A stretch of 28,182 nt of DNA from Oscillospiraceae bacterium (GCA_014858325.1 RKCM01000200.1:1-28182), one strand, 5' to 3'; shown: positions 1-7,174, counted from the first letter of the stretch. Made by a program: numbers and translations. Notes: generated by a model not told the origin, from the letters alone.

Positions 1-472
1 CACGGGAAGCACCAACACCGACAAACATTTCCACAAAATCAGATCCTGAGATAGAAAAGAACGGAACGCCCGCTTCCCCTGCAACTGCTTTTGCCATCAG
101 TGTCTTACCGGTACCCGGAGGGCCTACCAGAAGTACACCTTTCGGGATTCTTGCACCTACTTTGTTATATTTATCCGGGCTTTTCAGGAAATCGACGATC
201 TCTTTCAGATCTTCTTTTTCCTCCTGCAGACCGGCAACATCACGGAAAGTAAATCGTTTGCCGGATGGTTGTGTCAGCTGTGCACGGCTTTTGCCAAAAT
301 TCATCATTTTGCTTCCGCCACCACCGCTTCCGGCGTTTCTTCCCATCAGCATAAACAGCAGGATCACCATCAGCGAAAGGCTGAACGTCGCATTGCCCAG
401 CGGCAACGTGAGCAGATCGCCCCACAGCAGGTTGTACACGCTCTCAATAATCTCAATGAGTTGAACGATCAC
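1..472 (-). CDS. ftsH: FtsH-type AAA+ zinc metalloprotease, 5' end only (partial)
   Basis: Membrane-bound ATP-dependent protease that extracts and degrades membrane and soluble proteins. Only about the first 157 residues lie in the window; the rest, including the HEXXH protease domain, runs off the left edge. Visible are one hydrophobic segment (about residues 29-44), a Gly-rich linker, the FtsH linker motif MMNFGKSRA, FRDVAGLQEEKEDLKEIVDFL, the Walker A motif GPPGTGKT and the pore-loop region SGSDFVEMFVGVGASR. The start is GTG at 472, preceded by GGGAGGG; an in-frame TAG sits just upstream, so no longer N-terminus is possible. Classical FtsH has two N-terminal membrane helices flanking an extracytoplasmic domain of about 70-80 residues. 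Here only the second helix is recognisable, after a 28-residue leader. It looks more AT-rich than the fab genes downstream. Family assignment is certain; membership as housekeeping copy or paralog is not. Confidence 0.93.
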   Translation of the reverse strand, partial: MIVQLIEIIESVYNLLWGDLLTLPLGNATFSLSLMVILLFMLMGRNAGSGGGGSKMMNFGKSRAQLTQPSGKRFTFRDVAGLQEEKEDLKEIVDFLKSPDKYNKVGARIPKGVLLVGPPGTGKTLMAKAVAGEAGVPFFSISGSDFVEMFVGVGASR

Positions 473-516
473 AAAATTCCCTCCCTAAACCAGTGGATCT
501 TTAAGCCAATGTGTCT

Positions 517-545
517 ATTATAGCGCATTACTTCAGGTTTGTAAA
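517..545 (-). promoter_or_regulatory. Promoter of ftsH
   Basis: On the minus strand TTTACA (540-545), a 17-bp spacer and TATAAT (517-522), about 45 bp before the GTG start. Near-perfect sigma-A-type promoter lying directly after the terminator of the gene upstream, so ftsH is transcribed on its own signal. Confidence 0.85.
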
Positions 546-574
546 GTTCAGGTGACAAAAGTATTTTGTGCCGC

Positions 575-602
575 AAAAAGCCGCCTGCAAAAACAGGCGG
601 CT
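575..602 (-). terminator. Rho-independent terminator after the exported protein gene
   Basis: Nine-base-pair stem (AGCCGCCTG pairing with CAGGCGGCT) with a 6-nt loop, followed on the minus strand by a run of five T. It lies 10 bp beyond the stop codon at 613 and ends transcription of that gene before the ftsH promoter. Confidence 0.88.
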
Positions 603-612
603 AACGTGCTTT

Positions 613-1533
613 TTAGTTATTCAATTCTGCGGCGTGCTCTTTGAGCCATCTGCCGGACTGGCCGGAGCCGTCGCCGCCGCTGTAGGCCTGATCTGTCAGC
701 TCTTTGATCATGGCGTTCTTCTTCTTTTTGTAGGTCTTCTCGGCTTCGTCGGCCAGCGTCTCGTCCCGGCCATACTCCCGCAGGGTCTGGCGCATCTCTT
801 TGATGATCTGCGCAAACTCCGCGTCACACTGGTTCTGGGCCCGGTTCAGCTCGCCGCTCTTGGAGAGGACGACGGACACCTTGCTTACCAGACCGCGCTC
901 GCTCTCGGGCTTCGACATATACTCATCGTAAGCGGAAAGCATGATCTGGTACAGCTGCCTCTCGCTGCGGGCCTGCAGCTGCTCGATCTGCCGGACATAG
1001 CCCGCCAGCTTCTCGTCGCAGATCTCATCGGCCGTGGGGACGCGGCTGGACGCTGCCTCGGACACGGCGCCGGACGCGCTGTGGCTGGGGGCGGCAGGTT
1101 CCGCCTTATGGGAGGAGCTGGCCTTGCTGGAGGCGGCTGCGGATGCGGCCTCTGCTTTGGAAGCGCTGATCTCCTCGATGACGGCTTCCAGCTCGGAGGC
1201 CGCTTCTTCTTCCGTCACGCTGTCGCTCGCGGCGGAGTCTGCGTCTGCCGGGGCGTTCTGGTCGGAATCCGGGGTGCCCATGCCGTACTCGGCGGCAAAG
1301 ATCTTGGCCAGTGCCTCCTCCACCTTGGTCACGGAGGAGCTGGCCAGGCCGGAACCGGCCTCCAGTTCGTTCAGGGCGGCAGAAGCGGCGTTCTCGTCCC
1401 CTGCCAGCACCAGCAGCTGGTTATAGGTCAGGCTCGGCTCTTCGGCACGATTCCCGACAAACACCAGGCCGCCTGCTACGGCAGCGCTCATTGCCAGCGC
1501 AGCTGCGACCCGGAGCATTCCTTGTTTCTTCAT
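613..1533 (-). CDS. Exported or membrane-anchored Ala/Ser-rich protein of unknown function
   Basis: Protein of 306 residues. The start is ATG at 1533 (MKKQGMLRV), 6 bp after GGGAGAG; an in-frame GTG 15 bp upstream would swallow the ribosome binding site. The N-terminus is a signal peptide or signal anchor: basic residues, then a hydrophobic stretch AAALAMSAAVAGGLVFVG. Residues about 85-165 are low-complexity, rich in Ala, Ser and Glu, as in cell-wall-spanning linkers. The C-terminal 140 residues are charged and probably helical (repeated Gln/Glu/Arg/Lys with heptad-like Leu/Ile), ending in KKKKNAMIKELTDQAYSGG. A Cys pair (CDEKL..., QNQCDAEF) lies in this part. No LPXTG or lipobox is visible. 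I recognise no enzymatic family. It is monocistronic, with its own promoter and terminator. Confidence 0.8.
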   Translation of the reverse strand: MKKQGMLRVAAALAMSAAVAGGLVFVGNRAEEPSLTYNQLLVLAGDENAASAALNELEAGSGLASSSVTKVEEALAKIFAAEYGMGTPDSDQNAPADADSAASDSVTEEEAASELEAVIEEISASKAEAASAAASSKASSSHKAEPAAPSHSASGAVSEAASSRVPTADEICDEKLAGYVRQIEQLQARSERQLYQIMLSAYDEYMSKPESERGLVSKVSVVLSKSGELNRAQNQCDAEFAQIIKEMRQTLREYGRDETLADEAEKTYKKKKNAMIKELTDQAYSGGDGSGQSGRWLKEHAAELNN

Positions 1534-1594
1534 AAAAGGCTCTCCCACTCGGCTCCGGCGTTTTCTCTACGCCGGGCCGTTTTTTCTGGTACCA

Positions 1595-1623
1595 AGCATA
1601 CCATTCTCCGGCGCAAAATGCAA
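1595..1623 (-). promoter_or_regulatory. Probable promoter of the exported protein gene
   Basis: TTGCAT (1618-1623), 17-bp spacer, TATGCT (1595-1600) on the minus strand, about 60 bp before the ATG at 1533. Both hexamers are partial matches, but spacing is ideal and the site lies just after the terminator of the upstream RNA. Confidence 0.55.
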
Positions 1624-1654
1624 TGAAGAAACCGTGAAAAAGTTACAAAAGGGT

Positions 1655-1677
1655 AAAAAAAGAGCCCAGCGAAGCTC
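1655..1677 (-). terminator. Intrinsic terminator at the 3' end of the structured RNA
   Basis: Short GAGC/GCTC stem with GU extensions followed by seven T on the minus strand. The hairpin arm at 1669-1677 is shared with the closing stem of the RNA, so the two structures are mutually exclusive. Confidence 0.6.
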
Positions 1678-1822
1678 CCACGACTTGAATGCCGTCTGCT
1701 TTTCCTGCCCCGTTCCCACACACGGCAGGGGCGCAGACGATACAGCGTTGAGAGTCTCTATGTTCAGCAATCCCCGGATCGCCGCCAAGAGCTTCGCCAG
1801 ACTGGATGAGCGCAAAGGCAGT
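1655..1822 (-). ncRNA. Structured RNA, 6S RNA (ssrS)-like candidate
   Basis: A gene-free 430-bp stretch encodes a minus-strand RNA of about 168 nt. A closing stem pairs 1789-1797 with 1669-1677 (GCGAAGCTC with GAGCTTCGC, extended by three weaker pairs). It encloses a long, largely unpaired bulge on both sides and a terminal hairpin whose outer stem is 1733-1739 with 1693-1699 (CGTCTGC/GCAGACG) and whose inner stem is CCTGCC/GGCAGG. The 3' closing arm also forms a GAGC/GCTC terminator followed by seven T. A TATGCT -10 lies at 1829-1834; no good -35 is visible. Closed stem, central bubble, terminal stem and about 170 nt are the known 6S RNA layout. I could not match primary sequence from memory, so identity as 6S is an inference, while a structured terminated RNA is directly supported. 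Confidence 0.5.
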
Positions 1823-1951
1823 GCGCACAGCATAAAACGCACCCTACATCAGCAGACGCCCCGGGAAACCCGGCCGCAATCCAACAGCGCCTTGCTCCAT
1901 AATACGCCCTCACTATTCTTCATCATAGCAGATGCTGCGGGTTTTTGCACC

Positions 1952-1986
1952 CAAAATGTCATATTCCGCAGGTCAAAGTGTCATAA
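1952..1986 (-). promoter_or_regulatory. Tandem direct repeat, possible LytTR regulator binding site
   Basis: On the minus strand TTATGACACTTTG (1974-1986) and ATATGACATTTTG (1952-1964) match at 11 of 13 positions and start exactly 22 bp apart, two helical turns. LytTR-type regulators bind pairs of short direct repeats with about this spacing. The distal copy overlaps the stop codon of the sensor kinase gene. A weak promoter follows (GTGCAA, 17 bp, TATGAT at 1922-1927), reading toward the structured RNA. Binding by the neighbouring LytTR protein is inferred. Confidence 0.35.
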
Positions 1987-3276
1987 CTTGTCGTTTGGCC
2001 GGTTTGGCACCGCGCAAGTAAAGCGGAACCAGTTCTCCCGGCAGCTGAGAGCAAACTCCGCTCCGTGGCGGGCCAGCACCTCCTGCACATTGGCAAGACC
2101 CATGCCGTGGCCCGGCTCGCGCTTGGTGGAGCGGGGCAGCTGGCCGTCGGTGAGGGGGACGTTTTTCTCCACCCGGTTGCGCACCGAGAGCAAAAGCTCC
2201 GCAGGCGTCTGCCGGATGCGGACGTGCACCTCGGGCGGAGCGGCTTTGGCCGCCGCGTCGATGGCGTTGTTGAGGAGGTTGGAGATCACGATGACGAGCT
2301 CGGTGTTTTCCAGCGGGATATCCCGCAGGTCGGAGAGGTCAAAATACATCATCACGCCCCGGCGGGCGGCCTCCTCATACTTTTTGCTGAGCAGCGCGTC
2401 CAGCAGCGGGTTGTGGCTGTTGAGGATGGCGGTGTTGGCCTGGATCGTCCTGCCCACGTCGGCAAGGTAGGCCTTGGCCCCCTCCACATCTCCCTGCTGC
2501 AGCATCAGGCTCAGCGCCTCGGTGTGGTTGGTAAACTCATGGGTCAGCCGCCGCTGGGTGGTGTAGCTGTCCAGCAGCGCTTCCGCCCGCTCCTGCTCCA
2601 GCCGGGCCTGATACTCGGAGTCCTTGCGCTGCACCACCTGCTCGTTGAGCATCTGGACGAACATCAGGTGCACCAGCACCGCCGCCGTCAGCCCCGCCGT
2701 GAACAGGATCGCGAACCGGGTGGCGTCCAGTCGGCCGCCCGCCACCATCAGCACGATGTTCAAAACGACCACCACGCCCGGGAAGAACATGGCCACGGCC
2801 ATCTGCAGCGGCTCCAGCATCTGTTTTTTGCCCCACCCCTTTGCCAGCCGGGCCGTCAGCAGGCCCGCCGCCAGCATCACAGCGGCTACCACTGCCGCGC
2901 CGCCGGGCACGTCCAGCACCTGGCTGACCGGGATGTCTGCCCAGAGCGAGTAGAGGTAGGCGACGGCATTCTCCGCCAGCAGGCACATCATGCCGTTGAT
3001 GACGCAGGACACCAGTTTCTGGCGGATGCTGCCGCCCCACACCAGCGAGGTCACAAGCAGATAGAGGGTGTTTGCTGCGATGGATGCGGGGTTGAAGTAG
3101 CCGAAATTCACCCAGAGGGAGAGCACCAGCATCCCCAGCATGCCCAGCCCCACCCAAAGGAGGGGGCGTTTTGCCTTTCCCCGGCCCAGAAACGCCCCCT
3201 GCACCAGCGCGAACGCGATCCATTGGACCAGACAGACCAGATGCTGGAGCATCTTTACGCCCAGATCAGAGATCAT
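1981..3276 (-). CDS. AgrC-like GHKL sensor histidine kinase
   Basis: Membrane sensor of 431 residues, partner of the LytTR regulator encoded just upstream. The first 205 residues are hydrophobic and form about six membrane helices with no large extracellular domain, as in AgrC/ComD-type peptide sensors. A coiled-coil-like linker (QVVQRKDSEYQARLEQERAE) leads to the phosphoacceptor box RRLTHEFTNH with His246. The GHKL ATPase follows, with N-box NLLNNAIDAA (about 333-342) and glycine box GHGMGLANV (about 389-397). The start is ATG at 3276, inside the last codons of the regulator gene (11-bp overlap), with GGAAGGGG upstream, so translation is coupled. The last gene of the operon; no clear terminator follows. 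The signal is unknown: no autoinducer-peptide or AgrB-like processing gene is present, and the first gene of the operon is an Na+ symporter. Confidence 0.88.
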   Translation of the reverse strand: MISDLGVKMLQHLVCLVQWIAFALVQGAFLGRGKAKRPLLWVGLGMLGMLVLSLWVNFGYFNPASIAANTLYLLVTSLVWGGSIRQKLVSCVINGMMCLLAENAVAYLYSLWADIPVSQVLDVPGGAAVVAAVMLAAGLLTARLAKGWGKKQMLEPLQMAVAMFFPGVVVVLNIVLMVAGGRLDATRFAILFTAGLTAAVLVHLMFVQMLNEQVVQRKDSEYQARLEQERAEALLDSYTTQRRLTHEFTNHTEALSLMLQQGDVEGAKAYLADVGRTIQANTAILNSHNPLLDALLSKKYEEAARRGVMMYFDLSDLRDIPLENTELVIVISNLLNNAIDAAAKAAPPEVHVRIRQTPAELLLSVRNRVEKNVPLTDGQLPRSTKREPGHGMGLANVQEVLARHGAEFALSCRENWFRFTCAVPNRPNDKL

Positions 3277-3991
3277 TGCCGAACTGCCCCTTCCATTCCA
3301 GATAGATGCTGCGGATGGCGGCATAGCCGTTGCGGCTCACACCCAGCTCCACGCCGTTTTGCAGCTCCACCTTATAATTGCGCAGCTGGCGGATGTACTG
3401 CATGTTCACCACAGTGCTCCGGCCCACCCGCAAAAAACCGTTTTCAAACACCTCGTCGGGCAGGTCGGTGAGCTTGTCGTAGTATGTATACAGGATGCGG
3501 TGCGGCTCCGCCCCGTAGACGTTGATCTTCCGCAGGTCGCTTTCGAGGTAGTAGATCTTATCCAGCGGCAGCTCCACCGCGCTGCGGCCCAGATGGATGG
3601 TGAGGGTGCGCCCGCCTTTGGCGTGCTCCGCCAGCACTGCCTCCAGGCAGAGGGGCAGCGTCCGCTCGATGTCCCGCTTGAGCAGGTAGCGGAAGGCATG
3701 GACGGTGTAGCCCTCGGGGGCAAATTCCAGATAGGCGGAGATGTACACCAGCACCACATCGGGGTTCGCCTGCTTGAGCTGCCGCCCCAGCGCGATGCCG
3801 TTGGTGGTCTCCAGGTCCACATCCAGCAGCGCCAGCTGGAACTGCTCCCGCTCGGGCCTTGCCAGCGCCTCCTCGCCCCGGGTGCAGAGGACCGTTTCCA
3901 GCGGCAGACCACGGGCGGCAAAGTATTCCCGGGTCATCTGCTCCACCTTCCGGCCAAAGGCGGGTTCGTCGTCACAGATCAGTACATACAT
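3266..3991 (-). CDS. LytTR-family response regulator
   Basis: DNA-binding response regulator of 241 residues. Residues 1-120 are a receiver domain: acidic pocket CDDEP near the N-terminus, phosphoacceptor Asp57 in ALLDVDL, and a conserved Lys in LLKRD. Residues about 135-237 are a LytTR DNA-binding domain with the typical strands around LTIHLGRSAVELPLDKIYYLE, the motif FLRVGRSTVVNMQYI and the C-terminal ELGVSRNGYAAIRSIYLE. The start is ATG at 3991, 3 bp after GGGAGGGAGCCC. It lies 26 bp after the symporter gene and overlaps the kinase gene, so all three are one transcription unit. LytTR proteins of this type usually control few targets, often a neighbouring operon. Confidence 0.93.
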   Translation of the reverse strand: MYVLICDDEPAFGRKVEQMTREYFAARGLPLETVLCTRGEEALARPEREQFQLALLDVDLETTNGIALGRQLKQANPDVVLVYISAYLEFAPEGYTVHAFRYLLKRDIERTLPLCLEAVLAEHAKGGRTLTIHLGRSAVELPLDKIYYLESDLRKINVYGAEPHRILYTYYDKLTDLPDEVFENGFLRVGRSTVVNMQYIRQLRNYKVELQNGVELGVSRNGYAAIRSIYLEWKGQFGNDL

Positions 3992-4017
3992 GGGCTCCCT
4001 CCCAGCTTTGGGGTCAC

Positions 4018-5388
4018 TCAGGCAAAGAATTTATCGTAGATGCCAAAGGCGAAGATGAACAGCACGATCACGGGCAGGCCGTAGGTCAGGTAGCCGCGCA
4101 TCCAGTCCTGCATCTTGAGGCCGGAGCCGGTGTTGACCTCCTTTTTATAGTTGTCCCAGCCCCAGCCATAGCGGGTGACGCAGAACAGCAGGTACACCAG
4201 CGAGCCCAGCGGCAGGAGGAGGTTGCTGACGAGGAAATCCTCCAAGTCCAGCACTGCGCCGCCAAAGATGGCAAAGCCGTCCCATGCCCAGAGGTTGTAG
4301 CCCAGCACACAGGGCATCGAGAGCAGGACGATGAGGAAGAGGTTGACGAGGCTGGACTTTTTCCGGGTCCAGTGCATCAGCTCCATATCGCAGCAGATGA
4401 TGTTCTCAAACACCGCCAGCACCGTGGACAGGGCCGCAAAGGCCATGAACAGGAAGAACAGGCTGCCCCACAGCCGGCCCATGGCCATGTTGGCAAAGAT
4501 GTTGGGCAGGGTGATGAAGATAAGGCTGGGGCCTGCGGTCTGGTCCACCCCGTAGGTGAAGCAGGCCGGGAAGATGATGAGCCCGGCGGTGACGGCCACA
4601 AAGGTATCCAGCACCACCACCCGCACCGACTCGCCCAGCAGGGCGTGCTCCTTGCCGATGTAGCTGCCAAAGATGGCCATGGCGCCGATGCCAAGGCTCA
4701 GGGTGAAGAAGGCCTGATTCATGGCCCCCACGAGGGTGCTGGCGATGCCCGTCTCCTTCATCCGGGCAAAGTCGGGCACCAGGAAGAACTTGAGGCCCTC
4801 GGCCGCGCCGGGCATGAACAGGCTGTTGACGGCCAGAAGGACCATGATGACGAGCAGTGCGATCATCATCACCTTGGTGACGTTTTCCAGGCCGTTCTGC
4901 AGCCCGCGCGCACAGACAAAAATGCCGAAGGCGACCACGGCCACCATCCAGAAGGTCATGATGCCGGGGCTGGCCAGCATCTCGGTAAAGCGGCCCGCCA
5001 CCTGCTCGGCGTTCAGGCCCACCATCTTCCCGGCGGCGGTCATGTAAAAATAGTGGAGCATCCAGCCCGCCACCGTGGTGTAGAACATCATCAGCAGATA
5101 GCAGCCGATGAGGGAGAAATAGCCGTGGATGTGCCATTTCTGGCCCGGCTTTTCCAGCGCCTGATAGGCGCGGACAGGGCTTTTATGGCTGGCGCGGCCC
5201 ACCGCAAACTCCATGGTCATGATGGGCAGCCCCAGCACCACCAGAAACAGCAGATAGAACAGCACGAAGGCGCCGCCGCCGCCCTGCCCGGCCATATAAG
5301 GGAATTTCCAGACGTTTCCGATGCCGATGGCACAGCCGGCGGAAAGCAGGATGAACCCCAGTCTCGATTTGAGTTTTTCTCGTTCCAT
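4018..5388 (-). CDS. Neurotransmitter:sodium symporter (NSS/SNF) family transporter
   Basis: Integral membrane Na+-dependent symporter of 456 residues, probably for an amino acid or related amine (LeuT/MhsT family). The family signature is clear: the unwound TM1 region SAGCAIGIGNVWKFPYMAG carrying sodium and substrate ligands, then GGGGAFVLFYLL, and the TM2-loop motif EFAVGRASHKSPV. Later TMs include the TM6-like NQAFFTLSLGIGAMAIFGSY and the TM8-like segment FLFMAFAALSTVLAVFENI. Eleven or so membrane helices fit bacterial members. The start is ATG at 5388, preceded by GAGGAG; an in-frame ATG 27 bp upstream lacks a ribosome binding site. It is the first gene of an operon with a LytTR/GHKL two-component pair, preceded by a promoter and a terminator-like hairpin. 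Substrate cannot be read from the sequence. Confidence 0.9.
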   Translation of the reverse strand: MEREKLKSRLGFILLSAGCAIGIGNVWKFPYMAGQGGGGAFVLFYLLFLVVLGLPIMTMEFAVGRASHKSPVRAYQALEKPGQKWHIHGYFSLIGCYLLMMFYTTVAGWMLHYFYMTAAGKMVGLNAEQVAGRFTEMLASPGIMTFWMVAVVAFGIFVCARGLQNGLENVTKVMMIALLVIMVLLAVNSLFMPGAAEGLKFFLVPDFARMKETGIASTLVGAMNQAFFTLSLGIGAMAIFGSYIGKEHALLGESVRVVVLDTFVAVTAGLIIFPACFTYGVDQTAGPSLIFITLPNIFANMAMGRLWGSLFFLFMAFAALSTVLAVFENIICCDMELMHWTRKKSSLVNLFLIVLLSMPCVLGYNLWAWDGFAIFGGAVLDLEDFLVSNLLLPLGSLVYLLFCVTRYGWGWDNYKKEVNTGSGLKMQDWMRGYLTYGLPVIVLFIFAFGIYDKFFA

Positions 5389-5421
5389 GTTTTTTCTCCT
5401 CGTGTTGGTGTGCAAAAATGC

Positions 5422-5459
5422 AAAAACGCCCTGCTGCGGCTTTTTCTCGCAGCAAGGCG
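5422..5459 (-). promoter_or_regulatory. Terminator-like hairpin in the leader of the symporter operon (possible attenuator)
   Basis: Minus strand: a 12-bp stem (5448-5459 with 5427-5438, one GU pair, 9-nt loop) followed by five T. It lies between the promoter -10 at 5472-5477 and the symporter start at 5388, so the transcript meets an intrinsic terminator within about 45 nt. Because the next promoter upstream is that of the operon itself, it is not simply the end of the EAL gene, unless read-through from that gene is what it stops. Confidence 0.7.
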
Positions 5460-5471
5460 CACAGTAGGACT

Positions 5472-5500
5472 ATTATACCACGGAATCCCCGGGATTTGAA
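5472..5500 (-). promoter_or_regulatory. Promoter of the symporter-LytTR-kinase operon
   Basis: TTCAAA (5495-5500), 17-bp spacer and TATAAT (5472-5477) on the minus strand. About 85 bp before the symporter start, with the hairpin at 5422-5459 in between. Confidence 0.75.
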
Positions 5501-5549
5501 GATTTCGCGGTTGTTGTGATTTTTCACTTTTTGCAGCTGTTTCTTGAAC

Positions 5550-7019
5550 TCAATTCATCCATCGTACCACGATGACTGCCCACGGCTCCTTCTCGCTGCA
5601 GCCCTTGGCGGGGAGGACCTCCAGGGCTACCCACGGGCAGGGGTTAGGCTCCGCCTTGTGCCAGCGGCAGCAAAGGGGCTGCGGGTCGGCAAGCAGCTCG
5701 GCGCGCAGGCGCCCCAGCTCGTACCGCGCACAGAAGGGCTCCACGTCTTCCCTGCTGAGGAAGGTCTCGGCCAGCATCCGGCAGTGGGCGGTAAAATCCT
5801 CCGCCACTCCCTCGGCACTGCCCGGCATCACGGTGTTCTGCTTGACGGGGCGGTACTCCCCTGTCGTCAGGTCCAGCCGCCCCAGCTCCAGCACATTGTC
5901 TGCCATGATCTGGAACACTTGCAGCGCAACAGCGCTCTTCTCGCTGACAAGGCCTCCCGTAAAGGCCTTGTAGTTGCGGCGGAGCAGATCGCGCCGGACG
6001 TCCCAGAAGCCTTCCATGCCGGACTGCACCAGCAGTTTTTCGGCATCTTTCACCGGCATGGGGCGGTAAAAATAGTACCCCTGCGTATACAGGCAGTCCA
6101 TGGCCTGCAGCAGATGCACCTGGCCCTGTGTTTCCACTCCCTCGGCAATGATGGGCAGATTGAGCCGGTGGGCCATTTCCACCACCGATTCCACGATCTG
6201 CTTTCCCTTGCCCTCGTTGGAGCGGTCCATATCAATGAACTTCAGGTCCATCTTGATGCCGTCCACACTGGTGTCTTTGAGCATGTTCAGGGAGGAATAC
6301 CCGCTGCCGAAATCGTCCATCACCACCGAGAAGCCCTTGCGGTGCAGGGCCTCGATGGTGTTTTCCACCCGACTCATATTCTGAGCCATCACGCTCTCGG
6401 TGATCTCCACCAGCAGCAGCCGGGACTCCAGCTGGTAGCGCTCCATCAGGCTGCCAAAGACCTCTGCCGCATCCAGACTGGTGATGTCGGCAATGGACAT
6501 ATTGACCGAGATGGGCACGAGGTTCCGCTTTTCCTCTTTCCAGCGGTGGAGCATCTTGCAGACGCTCTCCCACAAATAGAGGTCCAGCCGGGTGATCAGA
6601 CCCGTTTCCTCCAACAGGGGGATAAATTCCCCCGGGGGCACAATGCCCCGGGTGGGGTGGTTCCAGCGCACGAGGGCTTCCATGCCCACGATGGCCTTCG
6701 TCATGCTGTTGCACTTGGGCTGCAGATAGAAGCAGAACTCTTCGTTCTGCAGCGCCCGCTCCAGCTCGCTCAGCCGCTGCTGGCTCTGTTTGAGCTGGTC
6801 CAGCATGGGGGCCAGCTCCTCGGGCAGTGGTGCATCGTTGTGGTCTTTTTGCTGTTCGCTCCATTTCTGGTAGCGCTTGAAGTTGGCTTCGTCAATGGCC
6901 GCCACGCACCACTGCCCTTCGGCGTGTGCAGCCAAAAACGTTTGTTGATGCGGCAGGAACGCATCTTGATCCAGCAGCACATCCAAGTGAGACGCAGCGC
7001 TGCTCTTCCGTTCGGTCAT
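5550..7019 (-). CDS. EAL-domain c-di-GMP phosphodiesterase
   Basis: Predicted cytoplasmic enzyme of 489 residues that hydrolyses cyclic di-GMP to pGpG. Residues 1-100 have no recognised domain, with a Gln/Leu-rich helix at about 75-95. The EAL domain (about 95-345) keeps all expected catalytic residues: MEALVRWNHP (EAL motif), the Asn of VNMS, the Glu of EITES, the double Asp of DDFGSGYSS, the Lys of IKMDLKFI, the Glu of AEGVET and the Gln of QGYYF. It should therefore be active. The C-terminal 130 residues resemble the degenerate PAS-like module found at the ends of many Clostridial GGDEF/EAL proteins (LDLTTGEYRPV). There is no GGDEF domain or membrane segment. The start is ATG at 7019 after AGGAG; longer in-frame starts would lie upstream of the promoter. 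Monocistronic, with its own promoter and a leader hairpin. Confidence 0.92.
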   Translation of the reverse strand: MTERKSSAASHLDVLLDQDAFLPHQQTFLAAHAEGQWCVAAIDEANFKRYQKWSEQQKDHNDAPLPEELAPMLDQLKQSQQRLSELERALQNEEFCFYLQPKCNSMTKAIVGMEALVRWNHPTRGIVPPGEFIPLLEETGLITRLDLYLWESVCKMLHRWKEEKRNLVPISVNMSIADITSLDAAEVFGSLMERYQLESRLLLVEITESVMAQNMSRVENTIEALHRKGFSVVMDDFGSGYSSLNMLKDTSVDGIKMDLKFIDMDRSNEGKGKQIVESVVEMAHRLNLPIIAEGVETQGQVHLLQAMDCLYTQGYYFYRPMPVKDAEKLLVQSGMEGFWDVRRDLLRRNYKAFTGGLVSEKSAVALQVFQIMADNVLELGRLDLTTGEYRPVKQNTVMPGSAEGVAEDFTAHCRMLAETFLSREDVEPFCARYELGRLRAELLADPQPLCCRWHKAEPNPCPWVALEVLPAKGCSEKEPWAVIVVRWMN

Positions 7020-7058
7020 TTGGTGGTCTCCTTTTCCATCCGAAGTGTCGTACGGGCA

Positions 7059-7085
7059 GGACCAACCGCGCATTCGGTCTGGTCC
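7059..7085 (-). promoter_or_regulatory. 5' leader hairpin of the EAL gene
   Basis: GGACCA/TGGTCC and ACCG/CGGT stems with a single bulge and a 6-nt loop, in the untranslated leader between promoter and ribosome binding site. It is too short for a c-di-GMP riboswitch. It could stabilise the mRNA or bind a regulator. Confidence 0.45.
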
Positions 7086-7095
7086 CGATATACAA

Positions 7096-7124
7096 ATAAT
7101 AACACGAAAGCAACTTTCATACAA
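7096..7124 (-). promoter_or_regulatory. Promoter of the EAL gene
   Basis: TTGTAT (7119-7124), 17-bp spacer, TATTAT (7096-7101) on the minus strand, after the fab operon terminator and about 75 bp before the ATG at 7019. Confidence 0.65.
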
Positions 7125-7174
7125 CCCATTCCGAAATCTTTTTCGTCGATTTTCGTCACAAACGGCAGCAGCGC

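Noticed and set aside
1655..1822. SRP RNA, RNase P RNA or tmRNA as identity of the structured RNA
   Set aside because: None of their hallmark motifs (SRP domain IV GGAAG-type loop, RNase P conserved blocks, tmRNA tRNA-like end) is present.
1859..1896. An 18-codon reading frame (MEQGAVGLRPGFPGRLLM) before the structured RNA as a signal peptide gene
   Set aside because: It has a plausible ribosome binding site, but no leader, double-glycine or AgrD-like features; kept only as a note in the direct-repeat finding.
2065..3471. Long plus-strand reading frames over the kinase, regulator, symporter, fab and ABC genes
   Set aside because: They are His/Gln/Arg-rich antisense shadows of GC-rich genes with recognisable proteins on the minus strand; none has domain content or a ribosome binding site.
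7059..7085. c-di-GMP riboswitch ahead of the EAL gene
   Set aside because: The leader is under 70 nt and has only one simple hairpin; the conserved two-helix aptamer is missing.
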